Below, piece after piece: positions 59,400 through 64,000 of a stretch of 64,000 nucleotides of DNA (position 1 is the first letter of the stretch; each line of letters opens with the position of its first letter). The stretch is from contig NC_057761.1 of the NCBI RefSeq assembly GCF_010389155.1, forward strand, positions 12,526,501 through 12,590,500, written 5' to 3'. A program made the translations under genes and the position numbers. Origin of the DNA: Erigeron canadensis. Its lineage: Eukaryota > Streptophyta > Magnoliopsida > Asterales > Asteraceae. Under the pieces are notes generated by a model. That model ran no database searches. It was not told where the DNA came from and saw only the letters and a program-made list of their open reading frames with translations.

Positions 59400-62300
59400 T
59401 TGGTCGAGTCTATAATAAGACTCATACCATACCTTATGGTAGAATTATTGCACTCGTCATAGAAGTAGTTCTTGATGGTGACTTCAGTTTGGCAACTGGC
59501 CAAACTGTGGAATGCAAGGCCATCAACTCTAATAATTTTAATAGTCCCAAGGTAACTGCGCAGGGCTCAACCCAAGCAATGTAGATTTACCTTGATTTTT
59601 GCAGGAGAAGAGAAAGGGAACAACAAGCATAAGAGGAAGCTACCTCTCCTTCGACGTGATCTGAGTCCTACACTCAATCTACCAATCAAGAGAGTCAAGG
59701 TACACAACCTCTTGAACCCTTAAACTCTTCCAAAGCTACTTCTTCTTCTTCTACTAAAGAGGGTGAAGAGTTGGCCAAATCATCAGCCACTCTAGCCACA
59801 CCCTCATCCACCATTTCAAAATCCGCCTCTAAAAGACCCATGGTTGAGAACTTAGTTCCTCACCATGTCAAAAAGTAACGCTCAAAGAGATTTGGATCAT
59901 CTTCTGGGGTTGACAAAACAACAATTATAAGACTTAAAGTCTCTTATGGTGTGTTGGAAGCTGAGGAATGTTCCGAAGCTGTCCCTGCCAACCAAGCTGA
60001 TCAACCGAAATCACCTCACCCATCTGCACACTCCCAACGGAGTGTAGATGAGTTAAAGGGAACAACTGAAATTACTCAACCCTCCAAACAGGGTGAAGGT
60101 ATTGAAACAAAGACCTCCTCCCAAGGTCATACTGTGAGTCCACCAATTTCACCATCATCAGCCTCCCAAAAGGTTGATTATATCATTAAAGGGACAACAG
60201 TGGATCTAGCCCGGATCTAACAAGAGTCAGAGTCTATGCATATCATTTTTGAGGATGATCAGCCAACGGATGCAAGTATTGAACGCCAAGGTGACACTGC
60301 TTGTATTCCCCAAACTAGTCAAACTCCTTCTCTCTTACACTCTGAGTCTGAACAGGCTGTCAATGTCTCTCCTACATCACAAGGAGAGATACAGGCCTCA
60401 AATATTCTTCCTCGGGATACTTTGGTGCAACAACACACCACTGTTGAAGGGCAGTCATCTACCCTTAACATTACACCTGCAGGGTCTGTGTTTGCATCTG
60501 TCCTTGGATAGAGGGATCCTGTAGGTTACATGGCTCTTTTTTGGGAGGTCATGCTAGCCCCTTGTACAGCAAAAGGAACTATTGATGGTCCTCACGATGT
60601 CAATGAGAATATAGTCACTATCTCCGGAAGTGACTCTTCATTCAATGATGTGCTTGCCCATCTATCTTCAAGGGATGCTCTGATGGAAGATGCCAGTGGA
60701 GGAGTTGATCAAAATCAAGATCAACACATTCCCACTAGCCTACAATCTGAATTACAAGTCAATCCTTCTCAGATTGTTCAGCACATCATCTCCTCTGACA
60801 AATCTGCTCATGAGACTCACTTTCATGAGAAAATTCACCAAAACTCCCTTAGCCTCCACCCCTTTCTCTATGAGCCAAATGACCCTGATATTAAGGATTG
60901 CAATCTGCTCTTTCTAGAGTCAGTGGCCTTTAGGCCAACTGCAAGTTCTTCCCAAGCTGCCACCATCTCAATTTTAGATGTGGTAAATCAGCTCACTGAG
61001 TTCATTTCAACCCATAAGGTTGAGAACTCAAAGTTGGTTGAAAGCTTGGTAAAGACCCAAAAGGATCAGGAATTGACGGATAAAAAGGTGGAGAAGCTGA
61101 GTCAAGGTCAGACTGCATTGGAAGAAGATATCAAAAGAGCAGTTAACTTGATAGAGAAGAGCCATATCAAGCTGACAGAGTCTCTTGATGGTCTAACTAA
61201 GGCAATCAATGAGCAGAATGAAATAAACAAGAGCACTCTGGGTCAATTTGAGAAAACAGCCAATAAGTTCACAAGAGATGTCACCATTGAACTCATAAAT
61301 TGCAACAAATCTCAAGCTGAGTTCAAGAAAGAGTTGGTGGATGTCTCTAAGAGTGTGGAAACAAAAATGGCCAACCTTCATAATGATTATCTTGATTTGC
61401 ATAGAGCTTGGTCTATAAACAACTTTAGGATTGATCTAATCAACACAAAACTCAGTGGAATCTTTGCCACTCCGGTAAGCTCCTTCCCAGCTGATGATGA
61501 CAAAAAGGGGGAGAAGAAAAGGAGTGAAAGGAGTGAGGTTGAGATTGAACAAGAAAGAATTGCTGTAGAAAAAGAAATTGTTGAGTATCTAAAGAAGTTG
61601 GATGCAAGAAATGCAAAGGACAGAAAAGAAAGAGAGGCCAATGACAGAAGAATGGTTGTTTTTGGTTCTGGTGGTGAAAAGGATGAGGAGAATGAAGAAC
61701 TGAAAAGATATATGACACAACTGAGGGGGAGACTGATAAGGTTATGGAAATAGTTGGAGAGACAAGGAAGGAATTTGGTGAAGACAGTGATGTAGTTAAG
61801 GGAAAGTCTTCACAATCTGTTTCTGCACAAGCTGACCCAGCTCCAAAGGTTATTCATGCTGATTCATCTTCCAGTGAAGACACCACCTCTTTAGGCCAAT
61901 ACATGATGAAGAAAAGAGAGACTGGTGAAGGCTCTAGTGGTGTGAAGGTTCAAATTGAGGATGGAAAAGACTGGGAACTTACTGCAGAAAAGGCAATCGA
62001 AATGAATGTATCTGAAAAGACAGCTTACCAGATGATTGTGGAAGACAAACTTGAGAGATTCAAGTTATCTTCTTTGGAATCTGATCCTGAGTTGGCCAAG
62101 ATTGCACAAGAGTAATGGAATATAGAAGAAGATGAAAACTTGGCAGCTGTGGGATCAAAGAAGAAGGAAGTAAGTAGGAAGAGAAAGGAGGTGTACTTTG
62201 CTAAGCTATCACAGAAGGTTAAGGATGTGCAGTAAAGTGCACAAGCTCATGCTGGATAGGAAGCTCTGGATATAAAGAAAGTAAAAGACAGACTGAATTA

Positions 62301-63052
62301 CAGAAAATATCTAGATACCATCCTTCAGGTCCAATTGAAAAGGAAAAAGGCACAACCCATACCAAGCATCAAATGCACAAGAGAAGGATATGAAAATGCT
62401 TGGGAGACCTATGATCCGAACCATTTGTTTGATCTTGGATATACTGAATGGGTTAAACTTCATGATATTATTTTCAACTAACCTGGCATTCATAGAGAGA
62501 CAATCTTGGAAGCTCTTGAAAAGAAGTTGAATATTATTGTGAAAAACAAGATTGATGTGTCAAGTCTTCCAAGACCCAAGCATTTTGATTTGGAAGATGA
62601 TGAGTTTGAAGAGCCTCTTAAGAGAAGAAGAAGAAAACAAGTCAAGCATGATGGTCCTGAAGGTGATCATACAGATTTCATAGAGAACTTGAACCCTTCA
62701 GAACTACTTGAGCAAGTGACACCTGAAGTTCTTGACAAACTCCTTAGCCATCTCAATCTATCTCTACCTCTTGGTGTACAAAATGAAAAGTGTGGATTGT
62801 ACATTACTGAACCTGAGCATAGGATGTACTTTGCAAATGCAAGATGGCAACTTGTTTTTCAAAGAACTGCTGAGATCAAATAGGTACCAACAATGCACCT
62901 ATTTACCTTGTACAGATTCCGTGTTAATTTTGATGAGCAAGGTAATGGGTATGAGCAGATTCTCATTGATGAAGGGTTGGATCGATATGATGTTAGAGTT
63001 GCCCCTTCATTTGAAGTTAAACAAGAAACTGTTGACATTTTAGGAGGTAACT
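59400..63052 (+). pseudogene. E third ORF, main part, with coiled coil
   Basis: Continues the frame from 3813 (GRVYNKTHTIPYGRIIALV). A stop near 59581 is followed by an in-frame-open Ser/Thr-rich stretch dotted with TAA and TGA that look like decayed CAA and CGA codons. The best preserved piece (60530-61753) holds a long coiled coil (DKKVEKLSQGQTALEEDI, RIAVEKEIVEYLKKLDAR). Then come 61744-62115, stops at 62113, 62233 and 62257, and 62506-62883 with an RRRRKQ basic patch and a globular end (CGLYITEPEHRMYFANARW), through FTLYRFRVNFDEQ to TAA at 63052. Large, about 1400 codons with the N-terminal part. Related in layout to H 40113-44143. Function unknown. Confidence 0.75.
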
Positions 63053-63267
63053 AAGTTTAAATTGTAATATATTTTCGTGACTCCTATTTGTAATGTTTAA
63101 TGTAAAATAATTCATATCAGTTTCCTTGTTCAAAACTTCAAGTCTGATTGAAAAGAACCCAAAAGATTCAAAGGGTCAAAATTTGTTAGTCATATTTTAC
63201 TTTGATTCTTTGTAAGCTGATAGTTAGATAGTGTGATTGGTTTTGTCATCATCAAATAGGGGGAGAT
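63053..63267 (+). other. E 3' noncoding end with polypurine tract
   Basis: AT-rich, no ORF. AAATAGGGGGAGAT (63255-63267) abuts the LTR. Similar tracts lie inside the third ORF at about 61501 (AAAAAGGGGGAGAAG) and 61722 (GAGGGGGAGACTG). Confidence 0.85.
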
Positions 63268-64000
63268 TGTTGAGTCCCAATGTTAATTGTAAATTTGGTG
63301 ATGATAAAATTGATATATAAACACTTAGAAATCTTTTGGTTCTTGTAATCTGATCTGGGTCAGACTAAGCTGACACAACTTGCAATCTGAAATTGACCCA
63401 GATCATGCTTCATACTTTGTAAATGTTTATCTTATGGAAGCATGTGTTGTTCAAGTTGCATCAAATTGTTATAGCATTCAATCCTAGTCGAAGAGGAGGA
63501 TTGAAGATAGAAGACCAAGCTTGTAGTGGAAGTCAGCTTGGACTTAGTAGTCTGCTTGGGAACACTTAGACAGTTTTGCTCTTGACAAACGAGCAATCTG
63601 TGTCTAACAATCAAGTGAAGATAACAACCTAGACTTGTTGATAAGGACAAATGACGTGACTAGGAAGGTTCCTAGAATCTAGGTTGTCGATATTCTTATT
63701 AGAGGATCAAAATGACGTGTTGCCGGTTTTGGGAACCACAAGTACAATGAAGGCACAATCAAATATTCTTTTGATCGTCCAACAGAAGAACAATACGTGG
63801 ATTAATTAGATACCAAGAGAAGAATGACTTTCGCCTATAAAAGTCACATTCCTTGTATGCATATGTGTGGCATTCTTTAGAATCTTCTTCATACAAGTTC
63901 TCTCTGCTCTTACACACAGCTTACAGCTTAGTCTGTAGAAAGTTATCTTGGGCTGCTTCTCTTGAGCAAGAACTTCTTGATTGTTGTTTGTCATTTCAAG
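63268..64000 (+). repeat. 3' LTR of element E, cut by window end
   Basis: Starts TGTTGAGTCCCAATG right after the polypurine tract. TATAAAAG at 63836-63843 is a good TATA box. At least 733 bp. Confidence 0.88.

Larger units (their letters stand above)
59395..64000 (+). mobile_element. Copia element E, second segment
   Basis: Resumes at the second CTTAG. Contains the rest of the third ORF, a polypurine tract and the beginning of the 3' LTR. The element runs past the right edge of the window. Confidence 0.9.

Overview
The window is plant nuclear DNA made almost entirely of LTR retrotransposons. It is AT-rich, every element uses a primer site matching the 3' end of initiator methionine tRNA (TGGTATCAGAGC type), and Ty1/copia elements with very long gag and 3' regions dominate. 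The Gag start of the outer minus-strand element resembles copia Gags I associate with the daisy family (Asteraceae); that placement is inference. I found no host gene, tRNA, rRNA or CRISPR array.

The elements are nested, and target-site duplications plus reading frames that rejoin across junctions prove much of the order. Outermost is copia element E (+ strand, 1309-3813 and 59395-64000, running off the window). Element D (- strand, only its 5' LTR and leader, 1-1308) abuts E inside its reverse transcriptase. Element C (- strand, 3814-59394, duplication CTTAG) sits in a third ORF of E; removing it restores one frame through the junction. Inside C lie copia element A (- strand, 5171-16599) in its 3' region and Ty3/gypsy chromovirus G (+ strand, 20493-52652, duplication CCACA) in its reverse transcriptase. 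G carries copia element B (- strand, 20802-31950) in its 5' LTR and copia element H (+ strand, 34365-45372, duplication CCTAT/CCTGT) between its primer site and gag. H carries a 380-bp solo LTR (40830-41209, duplication CCTTC). The chain E > C > G > H > solo LTR is five levels deep.

The copia elements look like the Sirevirus branch: extended coiled-coil Gag, repeated polypurine tracts in the 3' region, and in E and H a long third ORF after pol. A keeps an intact 1149-codon pol frame; all other coding regions are broken. Gag frames of A and B carry three STQT-type motifs exactly 12 residues apart, as in multivalent LC8-binding proteins. The leaders between primer site and gag are packed with short inverted repeats: GACGATCTT/AAGATCGTC in A, B and D, and a different one, CACGAAG/TTCGTG, in C. 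C also has an unusual 3' region with an unrecognised ORF, now split by A.

The elements would have worked separately: each LTR as promoter and terminator, Gag forming particles, and Pol (protease, integrase, reverse transcriptase, RNase H) making and inserting the DNA copy. Nearly all are now inactive through nesting, deletion and stop codons, several of which are C-to-T or G-to-A changes.
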